From: Taibaiella chishuiensis
GTDB taxonomy: Bacteria > Bacteroidota > Bacteroidia > Chitinophagales > Chitinophagaceae
Length of the DNA: 64,000 nt
Direction of reading: 5' to 3'
Assembly (NCBI RefSeq): GCF_003014535.1
Contig: NZ_PYGD01000004.1
Location: 124,001-188,000, forward strand
The notes beneath the pieces were generated by a model. It worked only from the letters and a program-made list of their open reading frames with translations. It was not told where the DNA came from and ran no database searches. The translations under genes and the position numbers were made by a program. Positions 18,869 through 27,675 of the stretch are shown here, piece after piece (within the stretch, counting starts at the first letter, position 1; each line of letters begins with the position of its first letter).

Positions 18869-19270
18869 TTACTCTTCCTCGAAAAAATCTTTCAGTGCCT
18901 CGAAGTATACTTCATTCCAGCCTTCTACAATATCGTCATAAGCCTCGTCGGGTATCGCCGTATGCCTGAGTTCTACCGAAGTGCCTTCTTTATGTGCATG
19001 CAGTTTGATGGTAACTATGGATGGCGTTTCAGGCTCGTCTTCGCCGAAATACCATTCCTGTACTATTTTTTTGTTTTCTTCAAATTCCAGGTTGCGGCCT
19101 ACGATGCTGTCTTCGAACAGGGAAAACTCGCTGCCCGGTTCTGTGCTCATTACCGCTTCTTCACCCGACCACAACTGTATCGTAAAGGGGTTGGTCAGCG
19201 CAATGTACAGCTCTTCGGGCGTTGCGGGCAGTATAAAGTATTTCTTATAGTCTTTCAAGGGCAATGTCAT
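18869..19270 (-). CDS. SRPBCC/AHSA1-like START-fold protein
   Basis: 133 residues from the ATG at 19270; a start four codons upstream is also possible. The pattern ATPEELYIALTNPFTIQLWSGE at the N terminus and EGWNEVYFEALKDFFEEE at the C-terminal helix match the AHSA1-type SRPBCC fold, a hydrophobic-cavity helix-grip domain. Very acidic, no signal peptide, cytosolic. Ligand or partner unknown. It begins 20 bases after the stop of the GH3 gene on the same strand, so the two are probably co-transcribed. Confidence 0.8.
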   Translation of the reverse strand: MTLPLKDYKKYFILPATPEELYIALTNPFTIQLWSGEEAVMSTEPGSEFSLFEDSIVGRNLEFEENKKIVQEWYFGEDEPETPSIVTIKLHAHKEGTSVELRHTAIPDEAYDDIVEGWNEVYFEALKDFFEEE

Positions 19271-19290
19271 GTATCCGGGCAAAGATAAGC

Positions 19291-20454
19291 TTATTGTTTG
19301 TAGGCGGCCAATGCGAGTTTCAGTCTTATAATACGTTTTACAGATGCTTCGAGCTGGCGGCTTACCGCATCGTTTTTGGCAAGGGCATCCACGATCCGTT
19401 TATTGAGCGCCCTGGCATCAGCAGGCATCAGCACCAGGTCCACACCTGCCTGTACGGCTTTCCAGTCGGCATCGGGCACTTTGGCTGCGGCTTCCATGTT
19501 TAGGGCATCGGTGGTAATAATGCCTTCATATCCCAGTTCGCGGCGCAGCAGGTCGGTAACGATTACCGGCGACAGGGTAGCCGGCAGGCCGTGGGTGCTG
19601 TAACGGTCATTGTTCTTTACGATAATATGACCCACCATTACCGCTATAGGCGGGGTTTCAGACTGGATCAGGGTTTTAAAGGTATTGAGTTCGGTAAGCG
19701 GTCCGTCGATGTACACGGATTGTTTGTGCGAGTCGCCCGTAACGGCGCCATGCCCCGGGAAATGTTTTAAGGTAGCGGCAATGCCTGCATCCTGGGAGGT
19801 TTTTACAAACTGGCCCGACAGAAGCGTTATCGCAGCGGGGTCGCTGCCAAATGACCGTTTGTTGATCACCGATTTGTTGGCGGCAATATCTACTACCGGG
19901 GCAAAGTTGAGTTGTACGCCCACGCGTTTTACGATCTCGTTGATCTTGCCTGTGTTCGTGATTACGCTTTCCGTATCGGTTTGCTGGGCTGCGGTTTGTA
20001 TGCCGCTTATATCGCTCCACTTGCTGTTGATCAGGGAGGGCTCGCAATCGCAGGCATACAGCGTTTTCAGCTTACTGCTAGCCTTAGCCTGGTCCAGTTG
20101 TTTTACCTCGTTCTTAAAGGCGGTTGTCGTGCCTTTTAAAAAGACAAGGTTGGCCGAAATGTCGCCGGTAACCAGGTCGCGGGCCTTGTCGAAAGGATAA
20201 CCCAGCTTGGGCGATGTGCTCGAAGCGGTCATGATCATCTGGGCGGCACGTTCTTTGGGCGACAGGGACCGGTATACGGCATCTACCTGCGCTTCGGCAG
20301 CTGCATCGGGTTGGAAGAAAAGTTGGGTAAAAGAAGGTGGCGTCTCCGGAGCTGTTGTTTTTTTAGGTGCCCCGGTTCCGGGGCGGTCAAAGGCCTCGCT
20401 GTGGCAGGCAGTCAGGAGCAGGGAAAATAAAAAGATATAGCGGATGCTGTGCAT
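19291..20454 (-). CDS. Glycoside hydrolase family 3 lipoprotein, NagZ-like beta-N-acetylhexosaminidase
   Basis: 387-residue lipoprotein (lipobox LLTAC) with a single GH3 catalytic domain. The NagZ signature is visible: LKHFPGHGAVTGDSHK near residues 231-246, where the Asp-Ser-His supplies the acid/base pair, and IITTDALNME near residue 315 supplies the nucleophile aspartate. These enzymes release N-acetylglucosamine from muropeptides during wall recycling. Lipid anchoring would place it in the periplasm, unlike cytosolic NagZ of E. coli. Many Bacteroidota homologues carry a C-terminal beta-lactamase-like domain; this one does not. Confidence 0.9.
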   Translation of the reverse strand: MHSIRYIFLFSLLLTACHSEAFDRPGTGAPKKTTAPETPPSFTQLFFQPDAAAEAQVDAVYRSLSPKERAAQMIMTASSTSPKLGYPFDKARDLVTGDISANLVFLKGTTTAFKNEVKQLDQAKASSKLKTLYACDCEPSLINSKWSDISGIQTAAQQTDTESVITNTGKINEIVKRVGVQLNFAPVVDIAANKSVINKRSFGSDPAAITLLSGQFVKTSQDAGIAATLKHFPGHGAVTGDSHKQSVYIDGPLTELNTFKTLIQSETPPIAVMVGHIIVKNNDRYSTHGLPATLSPVIVTDLLRRELGYEGIITTDALNMEAAAKVPDADWKAVQAGVDLVLMPADARALNKRIVDALAKNDAVSRQLEASVKRIIRLKLALAAYKQ

Positions 20455-20940
20455 ATTCAGATAGGATACGGATGGGCTTGTAATGCGGTAAAATTAAAGC
20501 AAAGCGGCCTATTCACCTGCATTTATTTTTAAATGGAAAACCAGGGGCCCGGCATGCCCGGGGCATATTGTGTTGTATATGTTGTATACCATCGATATTT
20601 TTATTGTTTCATCTTAATATTATATTATTTGTTGTTTTTAGCATTAATTGTCCCCTGTTTACAGAGCCGGATTGTAGATTTGGACCGGTTATTTTATGTT
20701 ATTTTTAAACGGGTTAGCTATTCTCTTATGATGTCTTCTAAAAAGTGCTCTTCTGCAAAATACTGCAAAATCATGCGTAAAATAGTGCAAAACGGCTTTC
20801 TTTCTTAAACTCCCTTCCGTCTTTCCTGGTACATGTATGATTAGCGCAGCAGATAGTGCTCATTAATTATGAGTTTGCTTGTTTGCGTTAATGCCCGGGC
20901 AGAACCCAATATTTTTCACTTTTAAAAAAGATAAGATGAT
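20455..20940. other. Gene-free region upstream of the T9SS type-B protein
   Basis: About 490 bases between divergent genes. A 91-codon open frame at 20533-20808 has no recognisable product and I do not call it. The region is AT-rich after 20580 and must carry both promoters; I could not identify either with confidence. Confidence 0.5.
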
Positions 20941-23364
20941 ATGAAAAAATTACGACATCGTCACCTGTTGCTTCTCCTGGTCTGTTGTCTGTTGCTGGGG
21001 GGAAGCGTCGGTGCGCAGCCCGGGTTTATGAATACCCAGAAATTCTTGAAAGCAAACAGCATGTGGGCGTTGGGCGATAAAACGGGACTGAACTTCAATG
21101 TGAGCCCGCCCGCCACGTTTACTTCCGCGTTGACTCCAGCTACAGGCGGTATGAATATACCGGGTTTATTATACGTGCTGGGCAACGATCCCTTGTATGG
21201 TACTTCCAGTGTGGCCGACCGCCAGGGGCAGATGCTTTTTTATACCGATGGGGTAAGCGTGTATAATGCCAATAACCTGGTTATGCCCAACGGAGCCGGC
21301 CTGAAGGGCGGTAATCCCGGCGAGCTTTCGGTGCTGATCGGTAACTCGACCCTGCAAAGTACTTGTGTCGTGCCTTTTCCGAAAGATACCAACCGGTATT
21401 ATGTATTCGTGCTGAACGCGAAAGAAGACGAACTGAATATTATGCCCGACCCGCTTACTTATTCCATTGTAGATATGCGCCTGGACAACAATAAGGGCAA
21501 TATCGTTACGGGATCGAAGAATCTTGTATTGGATACCAATGCACTGAGCGGCGCTATGATTGCCGTGCAGGGCAGTAACTGTGATGTATGGTTGCTGGTG
21601 CACGAATACGGGAACCCGGTCTTTAAAGCGTATCATATTACCGAAGACGGGTTGGATCCTAACCCGGTATTGTCTACCACGGGTAACCAGCTCCAGGGGC
21701 CGGCAGTGTGTAATATAGCCTGCAGCCTGCTAGGGACGCCATTAGGCCCTACATTCAGTACTTTGGACAATATGGCGGCTTACGGCACCCGTACCACCAT
21801 GTCGGTTGCGCCCAACGGCCGGTTGTTGTCCGTGGCCAATTTTGTGCCCTTTTGTCTTACGGGTATTACCTATGGGGTAAGCGGCGTGCTGTTGTGCAAG
21901 TTCGATCCCGCAACCGGCGTGGTTTCCGACGGCATCGTGGTCGATGAAAACCTGCAGACGGCATCGGTGGCATTCTCGCCCGATAACTCCAAGCTGTATA
22001 TGGTACATAATAGCGTATACGACAGCCTGGGCAACGGGACGGCCGTTGGCTTCCCGATAATACAGGATATGGATTCGGTTACCATATCGCCTTATGCTTA
22101 TTACCAGTTGCTCCAATACGATGTATCGAGTTATAACGCAACAACCATTACTGGAACCAAGACCATCATAGATGATAATGTAAAAACTTCCGAGTTCAGT
22201 ACGTTACGGCTTTATAACGATAAGATCTACGTTAACAACGACCCGGGAGCCTTTACCCGGGGGGGCGATCCTACCGGTAGTTCGGTATGGCTGGGCGTGA
22301 TCGATAAACCCGATGCGCCGGGGCTGGGCTGTGCCTATAATCCTAAAGTGATCCCGCTGCCGGACAAGCTCTTTTATACCTTCCCCAACCAGGTGGTGTT
22401 TGCGCCCGATCCGGATACAACGGGTAATAATTATAAAGATACCCTCGTTTGTTCGGCCCATCTCAACGGGGCTTTCCCGGAGGGAGTGGTGCTCACCGCG
22501 GCATCCGGCTTTGACTCCTGCCTCTGGGATGACGGCAGCCGTAACCCGGTAAGGTCCATCACAGGGCCGGGTAAATACTGGGTCATCAATTTCGATCGCT
22601 GTCATTCCCGGACGGATACTTTCATTGTGCGACACATTGATATATCCTTCGATCTGAAAGATGTAGTGTCCTGTTACGACGACTCCGTGAAGATAGATGT
22701 AAATATCCCCGATCCCGGTAGTTATGGCTACCAATGGAGCACCGGCGCTACGGAGGGCAGTACTTATGTAAAGGGCAGCGACCCGGTGTGGGTAAAGCTT
22801 ACCAAAGAGAGTTGCGAGGCTTCGGATACGGCCAAGGTGCATGTTTACAACTTCAAGCAGGACCTGGGCGAAAACAAAGTCTTTTGTATGAATGATGAAA
22901 TCTCTTTTATACTCAATGCCAATATTCCACAGGGTGCTCCGGGTGTAGCCGTGCGGTGGAGTACCGGCGACACCGATCCTTCGATCAGGGTAACCGATAC
23001 CGGTACCTATACCGTAGTGGTCCGTAGCGAATTCTGCAGTGGAGCCGGTTCGATGAATGTTTCGCGGGAGCTGTGCGAATGTTATGCGGTAGTGCCCAAC
23101 GCTTTCACGCCCAATAGCGACGGACTGAATGATGTGTTCCAGCCGGTAGTTCAGGGAGGTTGCCTGCTTGCCGGTGGCAGTCTCAGGATATTCAACCGCT
23201 ATGGGCAGCTCATCTATAACGGAGATGATATCCTTAAAGGCTGGGATGGTATGCACAATGGTAAAACTGCAGATGTGGGCACTTATTTCTATGAGCTTTC
23301 TTTCGAAGCCGGTACCCATCATAAAAAGCATTATTACAAAGGTTCTCTTTCCTTAGTCAAGTAA
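20941..23364 (+). CDS. T9SS type-B sorting-domain (gliding-motility C-terminal, CHU_C) surface protein
   Basis: 807-residue secreted protein. Signal peptide ending VGAQ. The first ~480 residues resemble beta-propeller-like proteins that usually precede this domain (DRQGQMLFYTDGVSVYNANN, FSPDNSKLYMV). Residues ~490-710 hold Ig/PKD-like modules (SCYDDSVKIDVNIP, YQWSTGATEGS, VRWSTGDTDPSIRVTDTGTY). The last ~95 residues are the type-B sorting domain: VPNAFTPNSDGLNDVF, LRIFNRYGQLIYN, GWDGMHNGKTADVGTYFYEL. It is exported through the T9SS and probably cell-surface attached or released. The specific role is unknown. yceI follows by 29 bases. Confidence 0.9.
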   Translation: MKKLRHRHLLLLLVCCLLLGGSVGAQPGFMNTQKFLKANSMWALGDKTGLNFNVSPPATFTSALTPATGGMNIPGLLYVLGNDPLYGTSSVADRQGQMLFYTDGVSVYNANNLVMPNGAGLKGGNPGELSVLIGNSTLQSTCVVPFPKDTNRYYVFVLNAKEDELNIMPDPLTYSIVDMRLDNNKGNIVTGSKNLVLDTNALSGAMIAVQGSNCDVWLLVHEYGNPVFKAYHITEDGLDPNPVLSTTGNQLQGPAVCNIACSLLGTPLGPTFSTLDNMAAYGTRTTMSVAPNGRLLSVANFVPFCLTGITYGVSGVLLCKFDPATGVVSDGIVVDENLQTASVAFSPDNSKLYMVHNSVYDSLGNGTAVGFPIIQDMDSVTISPYAYYQLLQYDVSSYNATTITGTKTIIDDNVKTSEFSTLRLYNDKIYVNNDPGAFTRGGDPTGSSVWLGVIDKPDAPGLGCAYNPKVIPLPDKLFYTFPNQVVFAPDPDTTGNNYKDTLVCSAHLNGAFPEGVVLTAASGFDSCLWDDGSRNPVRSITGPGKYWVINFDRCHSRTDTFIVRHIDISFDLKDVVSCYDDSVKIDVNIPDPGSYGYQWSTGATEGSTYVKGSDPVWVKLTKESCEASDTAKVHVYNFKQDLGENKVFCMNDEISFILNANIPQGAPGVAVRWSTGDTDPSIRVTDTGTYTVVVRSEFCSGAGSMNVSRELCECYAVVPNAFTPNSDGLNDVFQPVVQGGCLLAGGSLRIFNRYGQLIYNGDDILKGWDGMHNGKTADVGTYFYELSFEAGTHHKKHYYKGSLSLVK

Positions 23365-23393
23365 AAATTTCTTATCGCAAAAAAACTTTCCAA

Positions 23394-23966
23394 ATGAAAA
23401 AAATAAAATTATTAGCTCTCCTTATTTTGATTGGCAGCCTGGGTGTTGTACGTGCACAGGTATTGAACTTTAAAAATGCAGCAGTTTCTTTCAGGCTGGA
23501 AGCGCCTGCGGGCAGTCTACTTGCAAACAATAAGAGTCTTACAGGCAGCATCGATATCGCCAAAGGTACCTTCCAGGTACGGGTCGATGTGCAGGCTTTC
23601 CGCTTCAACAGCGAATCGCTGCCCGACCGGATCAACGATTATACATCACAGCGTTTCCACCTGTATTATATGCAAAGCGAAAAGTATCCCCATGCCAGTT
23701 ATAACGGCACATTCAGCAGCAAGGAAGTAAACTGGAACAAGGACGGTGTGTATAAAGTAAAAACCGCCGGCAGTTTAACGATTCATGGTGTTACCCGGCA
23801 GGCCGATATCCCGATCACGGTTTATATTAAAAACGGTAAGAGCCGTGTTGAAAGTAATTTCATGGTAGAGACCAAAGACTATGCGATCCGTCTACCTTCA
23901 TCGGTTAAGGCGCTCTTTTTTCAAAACGTCGATGTAGTCGTAAAGTCCGACCTGGACAAGTTATAA
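23394..23966 (+). CDS. YceI-family periplasmic protein
   Basis: 190-residue exported protein with a signal peptide ending VRAQ. The body matches the YceI lipocalin-like fold that binds polyisoprenoid-type lipids: a central QRFHLYYMQSEKYPHASY, then LTIHGVTRQADIPI and the closing strand pairs. Bacteroidota YceI-like proteins often replace the classical FDAxxFP motif, as here. It follows the T9SS gene by 29 bases and is followed by a perfect terminator, so it probably ends the transcript. Confidence 0.85.
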   Translation: MKKIKLLALLILIGSLGVVRAQVLNFKNAAVSFRLEAPAGSLLANNKSLTGSIDIAKGTFQVRVDVQAFRFNSESLPDRINDYTSQRFHLYYMQSEKYPHASYNGTFSSKEVNWNKDGVYKVKTAGSLTIHGVTRQADIPITVYIKNGKSRVESNFMVETKDYAIRLPSSVKALFFQNVDVVVKSDLDKL

Positions 23967-23975
23967 GCTTTAAGC

Positions 23976-24010
23976 ACAACTGTTCGTAGCCGGACGCTAC
24001 GAACAGTTGT
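23976..24010 (+). terminator. Terminator hairpin after yceI
   Basis: Perfect 15-bp inverted repeat ACAACTGTTCGTAGC / GCTACGAACAGTTGT with a 5-base loop. No long T run follows. Confidence 0.7.
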
Positions 24011-24837
24011 ACTGCTTCGCTTTACTCAGCAGGACCATAGCATTCCGGATCAAGTAGAACTTCCCGGGGATTCTTTTTCTAAGATCGGTCGGTCGATTGT
24101 GTGGCTTACGGGTCTATATTTAATTAAGGTCTCGCGGCGGCGCGGATCTCGCAGCGAGCAAAAAAAAATCCTGATATCCCCGCAATGTCCGTAAGGCGCA
24201 TTATGCGGTTCGTAGTGGGAATTTATAGGCTATGTCAATAGCGGCGCTGCGACACAGCGAACGGGTGCGTATTGGTCGTAACATCTGGTCACTAACCTCG
24301 TAGGCATGCTTTGCACAACGCCTATTGCATGCACTGCCAGGACGTCAAGTCAGGAACAACCGAACATACCGACCTTTAGAAAAAGGGCGTCAATAAACCG
24401 CGTAGCGCTCATGAGCACCAATAAGAAAATAAAAATACAGCGAATAAATGCTGCAGGACGCCGTATAGAAAGAAATACAGTTCTCACAGTCTGGCCTTTT
24501 ACTTTAGTTTGTTCGTCATTCCTTCGTCCATTTTTTATTACTGCCCGGAATATTTCTTTTAGGCGTACAAGGCATTTTTAGCACTTTTTCTACAGTCTTG
24601 ATTTATTCTTCTTTGTATTAAGACAAAGAAGAATAAAAAATCAGGGTAAGTATTCCGGAGTTTCCCGACTTTTCTGCTTGCCATCTAGTCGATAAGATGC
24701 TTTGCTGGGATCAGCAGGACTATAGTATTCCTCTGATAAAGCCGGCTAATCGGTGAGCTACTTCACTACGTTCAGCATGACATCTAACATCTAATATCTA
24801 TTATCCAACATCTAATATCTAATATCTAACACCTCAA
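24011..24837. repeat. Gene-free repeat-bearing region
   Basis: About 830 bases with no credible gene; a 91-codon frame at 24306-24581 has odd composition and no recognisable motif. It contains inverted, diverged members of the TGTCATCCTGAGCG repeat family (CTTCGCTTTACTCAG at 24015-24029; CTTCACTACGTTCAGCATGAC at 24761-24781), a run of ATCTAATATCTAAC-type short repeats at 24780-24835, and a perfect 15-bp AT-rich hairpin at 24602-24637. The same combination recurs at 39.8-40.6 kb. Confidence 0.6.
24602..24637. repeat. Perfect 15-bp inverted repeat
   Basis: TTTATTCTTCTTTGT / ACAAAGAAGAATAAA with a 6-base ATTAAG loop. It is more than 600 bases from the yceI stop and followed by A rather than T on the plus strand, so it is not an obvious terminator. 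Confidence 0.7.
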
Positions 24838-24842
24838 AACAC

Positions 24843-24872
24843 AAAAAAGCCGCTCTAAGAGCGGCTTTTTGT
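24843..24872 (-). terminator. Terminator of the tRNA-Val cluster
   Basis: Stem AAAAAGCCGCTC / GAGCGGCTTTTT with a 3-base loop, a few bases beyond the last tRNA on the minus strand and followed by T residues. Confidence 0.9.
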
Positions 24873-24880
24873 TTTGGGAG

Positions 24881-24955
24881 TGGAGGCACACGGATTCGAA
24901 CCGCGGACCCTCTGCTTGTAAGGCAGATGCTCTGAACCAGCTGAGCTATGCCTCC
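24881..24955 (-). tRNA. tRNA-Val (anticodon UAC), third of three
   Basis: 75 nt without encoded CCA. Acceptor GGAGGCA pairs with TGCCTCC, D arm GCTC-AGCTGGTTCA-GAGC, anticodon stem TCTGC/GCAGA with loop CTTACAA (anticodon TAC), T arm with TTCGAAT, discriminator A. Confidence 0.97.
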
Positions 24956-24986
24956 CGAAGGGTAATCAAAAAAGAACTTTATGTTG

Positions 24987-25061
24987 TGGAGGCACACGGA
25001 TTCGAACCGCGGACCCTCTGCTTGTAAGGCAGATGCTCTGAACCAGCTGAGCTATGCCTCC
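24987..25061 (-). tRNA. tRNA-Val (anticodon UAC), second of three
   Basis: Identical in sequence to the flanking copies; same cloverleaf and TAC anticodon; no encoded CCA. 31 bases separate it from the downstream copy. Confidence 0.97.
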
Positions 25062-25094
25062 GGAAACAATCAAAAAAATAACAACTTTACTCTG

Positions 25095-25169
25095 TGGAGG
25101 CACACGGATTCGAACCGCGGACCCTCTGCTTGTAAGGCAGATGCTCTGAACCAGCTGAGCTATGCCTCC
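25095..25169 (-). tRNA. tRNA-Val (anticodon UAC), first of three
   Basis: Promoter-proximal copy, identical to the other two; 33 bases separate it from the second copy. A -7 box lies 46 bases upstream. Confidence 0.97.
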
Positions 25170-25214
25170 TTGATTGATTGTTTCTTACCGTACCGCTTTT
25201 CGCTGAACGGAGTG

Positions 25215-25222
25215 CAAAGGTA
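25215..25222 (-). promoter_or_regulatory. -7 box of the tRNA-Val cluster
   Basis: TACCTTTG on the minus strand, an exact TAnnTTTG match, about 45 bases before the first tRNA. Confidence 0.6.
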
Positions 25223-25274
25223 AAGGACAGCTTTTAAATTGCCTAGTTTTTCGGGTAATTTTTTTTAATTTTTT

Positions 25275-26867
25275 TTAAACCTCGCGCAGCAGGAGGAATT
25301 CATTACCAAGGGGCAGTGTAGCCGTCATCAGGTCTTCGAAGAATGCAGGACCGCGCTCCAGGTAGTAGGGCATAAAGGTATCGTAACGTTCCTGCAGCGA
25401 GCCGTTGGGAAACAGTTTATTTTTGAGTTTATAGATCTGGTTCAGCTGTTCGGCCATATTGCGCTTTTCGGCACGCATCATCTTCTTCTCGATCGTATCC
25501 AACTGGTGGCGCATTTTGGTCAGGGCGGCTTCTGCGCTCGATTTCAGGGTCACATCGATATGGGTAGCCTTCGCTTTGATCTGGTCAAATACGCGTATCA
25601 TCTGCGTGCGCATATCTTCCAGCTGCAGGTCTTTGTTCGTGTGTTTGTTTACAAAACTCCTTACCAGTTGTTCTGCCGGTTCAAACAGCTCTTCGTTACC
25701 CAGTCCTATTTTTTGTTGCAGCGCGTAGGATGCTTTATCTATCCACAATACAGACTGCCGTAAAATAACAGCCGGGTAAAATATTTTATAATGATCGAAC
25801 ACCGGTTTCAGTTGTAACCAGTAAGCCACTTCGCTGCCGCCACCGATAAAGGCTACATCGGGTAATATGGTTTCCTGGTACAGGCCGCGCAGGATCACAT
25901 TGGGACTGAACCGTTCGGGATGTTGCTCCAGTTCGGCTATCAATTCCGATTCATTCCAGTGAATCTCGGTCCGGACTACTTTCCAGCCGGTCGATGTTTT
26001 TTCGATCCTTTCTCGGATATCGTCCCTGAGGTAAAACAGGTTGATCGGGCGGGCAAAAGCCTGTGCTTTATACTGCTCGTTCAGCGCATCGGACGGCGCT
26101 TTTACCAGGTCGAAAGATTTGGGTTGCAGCAGCTCTTCTTTCAGCACCGGCAGGAAGGCGCGTTTCAAAGCCGCATCATCGGGATCCAGTACCACTACGC
26201 CAAAGGCGCCCAGCAATTCGTTGACCAGGTAACGCGTGGCTGCGGCTATCGTATTTTCTTTGCTATAAGCGTGCAGGATAATTTCCTTAAGCCGGTCGGC
26301 AAAGGGACCGGGAGGCCCTACCTGCGCCATCAGCTGACCCAGCAAGGGTTGCAGGTCTTTGGCCGACATACGGCCCACGGCGCCTTTCTGCTCGGTCTGC
26401 CAGCGAAACCGGATACCATTAAAACGGAATACGCCCAGTTCTTCAAGGTCGTTATCTTCCGAACCGATATAAAACACGGGTACAAAACGCTCTGCCGTGC
26501 TGAGGCTTTCGAGATGTCGGGCCAGTTTGGCGGCGTGTATGATCTTATAAATGAAATAGAGATAACCCGTCATCAGGTTAGGCTGGTGGGCCGTACATAC
26601 CGTAAAGGTATTTTCGTCGAGCAGGCTTTCGATATTGGCTGTTACCTTCGGGTGTACCGCGTATCCTTCGTACTGTTTCTTCAATACCTGTACCAGTGTG
26701 GCCCGGTCTGTAGCCATTTGCTTACGCTGTGCTATGGCTGCTTTCAGGCCGTTCTCATCAGGGCTGAAAGCATAAAACGGTTTCAGGCTGTCTTTCTGAT
26801 CCAGGTAATCGGCGATCAGGTCAGAAAAGAAGGTTGTAGACTGGTAGGGTATACAGACTGTTTCCAC
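25275..26867 (-). CDS. bshC: Putative bacillithiol synthase (cysteine-adding enzyme)
   Basis: 530 residues, typical BshC length. The enzyme adds cysteine to glucosaminyl-malate in the last step of bacillithiol synthesis. Recognisable segments: TVCTAHQPNLMTGYLYFIYK (substrate-pocket HQP motif), PVFYIGSEDNDLEELG, and the C-terminal coiled coil from about residue 415 ending in the MPYYLERG region. The start is a GTG at 26867; a stop lies a few codons upstream in frame, so no earlier start exists. A consensus -7 box sits 33 bases upstream. The other bsh genes are not in the window. Confidence 0.93.
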   Translation of the reverse strand: METVCIPYQSTTFFSDLIADYLDQKDSLKPFYAFSPDENGLKAAIAQRKQMATDRATLVQVLKKQYEGYAVHPKVTANIESLLDENTFTVCTAHQPNLMTGYLYFIYKIIHAAKLARHLESLSTAERFVPVFYIGSEDNDLEELGVFRFNGIRFRWQTEQKGAVGRMSAKDLQPLLGQLMAQVGPPGPFADRLKEIILHAYSKENTIAAATRYLVNELLGAFGVVVLDPDDAALKRAFLPVLKEELLQPKSFDLVKAPSDALNEQYKAQAFARPINLFYLRDDIRERIEKTSTGWKVVRTEIHWNESELIAELEQHPERFSPNVILRGLYQETILPDVAFIGGGSEVAYWLQLKPVFDHYKIFYPAVILRQSVLWIDKASYALQQKIGLGNEELFEPAEQLVRSFVNKHTNKDLQLEDMRTQMIRVFDQIKAKATHIDVTLKSSAEAALTKMRHQLDTIEKKMMRAEKRNMAEQLNQIYKLKNKLFPNGSLQERYDTFMPYYLERGPAFFEDLMTATLPLGNEFLLLREV

Positions 26868-26899
26868 GAAGAAGATTTAAGCGGTTTTACGAATGTCTA

Positions 26900-26907
26900 C
26901 AAAAGTA
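26900..26907 (-). promoter_or_regulatory. -7 box of bshC
   Basis: TACTTTTG on the minus strand, 33 bases before the GTG start. Confidence 0.5.
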
Positions 26908-26970
26908 AAGGGAAATCGCTAAAGTTGCGGCGCGTATAGGTTAATGGCATGATAAGAGAAAATGATAAAA

Positions 26971-27009
26971 GCCGCGAGGGCCCTGCTGCACCAGCAAAGC
27001 CCCCGTGGC
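26971..27009 (-). terminator. Terminator after yigZ
   Basis: Long GC-rich imperfect stem, GCCGCGAGGG...CCCCGTGGC, followed on the minus strand by TTTTATCATTTT; 27 bases beyond the yigZ stop. Confidence 0.8.
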
Positions 27010-27035
27010 GGTAAGCGGTAATACCGCATTCCTGT

Positions 27036-27638
27036 TTAAGACAATAGCTTCACTTCTAGGCCATGGATGTCGTTCAGCCTTTTAAGGCTGGCCTCTTTAT
27101 GGACCAGTGGAATGCCGGCCTGCATGTTGCAGAACAGTTGCATTTCCTGTTTGTATACCGTGGCGTCATTCTGCTTCAGTACCTGCATCACCTCGTTCAG
27201 CAGGGAATAATCGAATTCGAGTTCGACCATGGCCTCCACGTTCTTTTCGACGGTTTCGGCCATAGCCATACAATCGGCCGCTGCTGTTTTATAGGCATTG
27301 ATCAGGCCGGGTACGCCTAGCAGGGTGCCGCCGAAATAGCGGACCACTACAACGAGAATATTGGTAAGGCCCGCGCTGTCGATCTGGCCCAGTATGGGTC
27401 TGCCGGCGCTGCCCGATGGCTCGCCGTCGTCGTTGGCCCGGAACTGCAGGCCATCGGTACCCAGGCGGAAAGCATAACAATGATGCACGGCCTTGGGGTG
27501 TTCTTTCTTCAATGCCTGCAGGCTGGCTTTTATCTCCTCTGCATTGCGTACCGGGAAAGCGTAGCCGTGAAACTTGCTGCCCCGGTCTTTAAACTCCGCA
27601 TAGGACTTGCCGGTAATCGTTTTATAGGTTAGTTGCAT
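27036..27638 (-). CDS. yigZ: YigZ/IMPACT-family protein
   Basis: 200 residues with the IMPACT (UPF0029) N-terminal domain, recognised by KDRGSKFHGYAFPV, HHCYAFRLG, NDDGEPSGSAGRPIL and VVVRYFGGTLLGVPGL, and a C-terminal ferredoxin-like DUF1949 domain of about 60 residues. Cytosolic; biochemical role not settled, though homologues affect translation or act near ribosomes. It lies 37 bases after a methyltransferase gene on the same strand and ends the likely ribD-methyltransferase-yigZ transcript. Confidence 0.92.
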   Translation of the reverse strand: MQLTYKTITGKSYAEFKDRGSKFHGYAFPVRNAEEIKASLQALKKEHPKAVHHCYAFRLGTDGLQFRANDDGEPSGSAGRPILGQIDSAGLTNILVVVVRYFGGTLLGVPGLINAYKTAAADCMAMAETVEKNVEAMVELEFDYSLLNEVMQVLKQNDATVYKQEMQLFCNMQAGIPLVHKEASLKRLNDIHGLEVKLLS

Positions 27639-27675
27639 ATTGTTGTACTCCGTGTTATCCGTTCGTTTCTTATTA

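Noticed and set aside
20533-20808. 91-codon open frame upstream of the T9SS type-B gene
   Set aside because: Low-complexity hydrophobic start, no conserved pattern, AT-rich spacer DNA.
22204-23331. 375-codon open frame on the minus strand
   Set aside because: Antisense to the T9SS type-B protein, whose sorting domain is clear.
24306-24581. 91-codon open frame in the gene-free region
   Set aside because: Unusual composition, no promoter, no homologous motif, lies among repeats.
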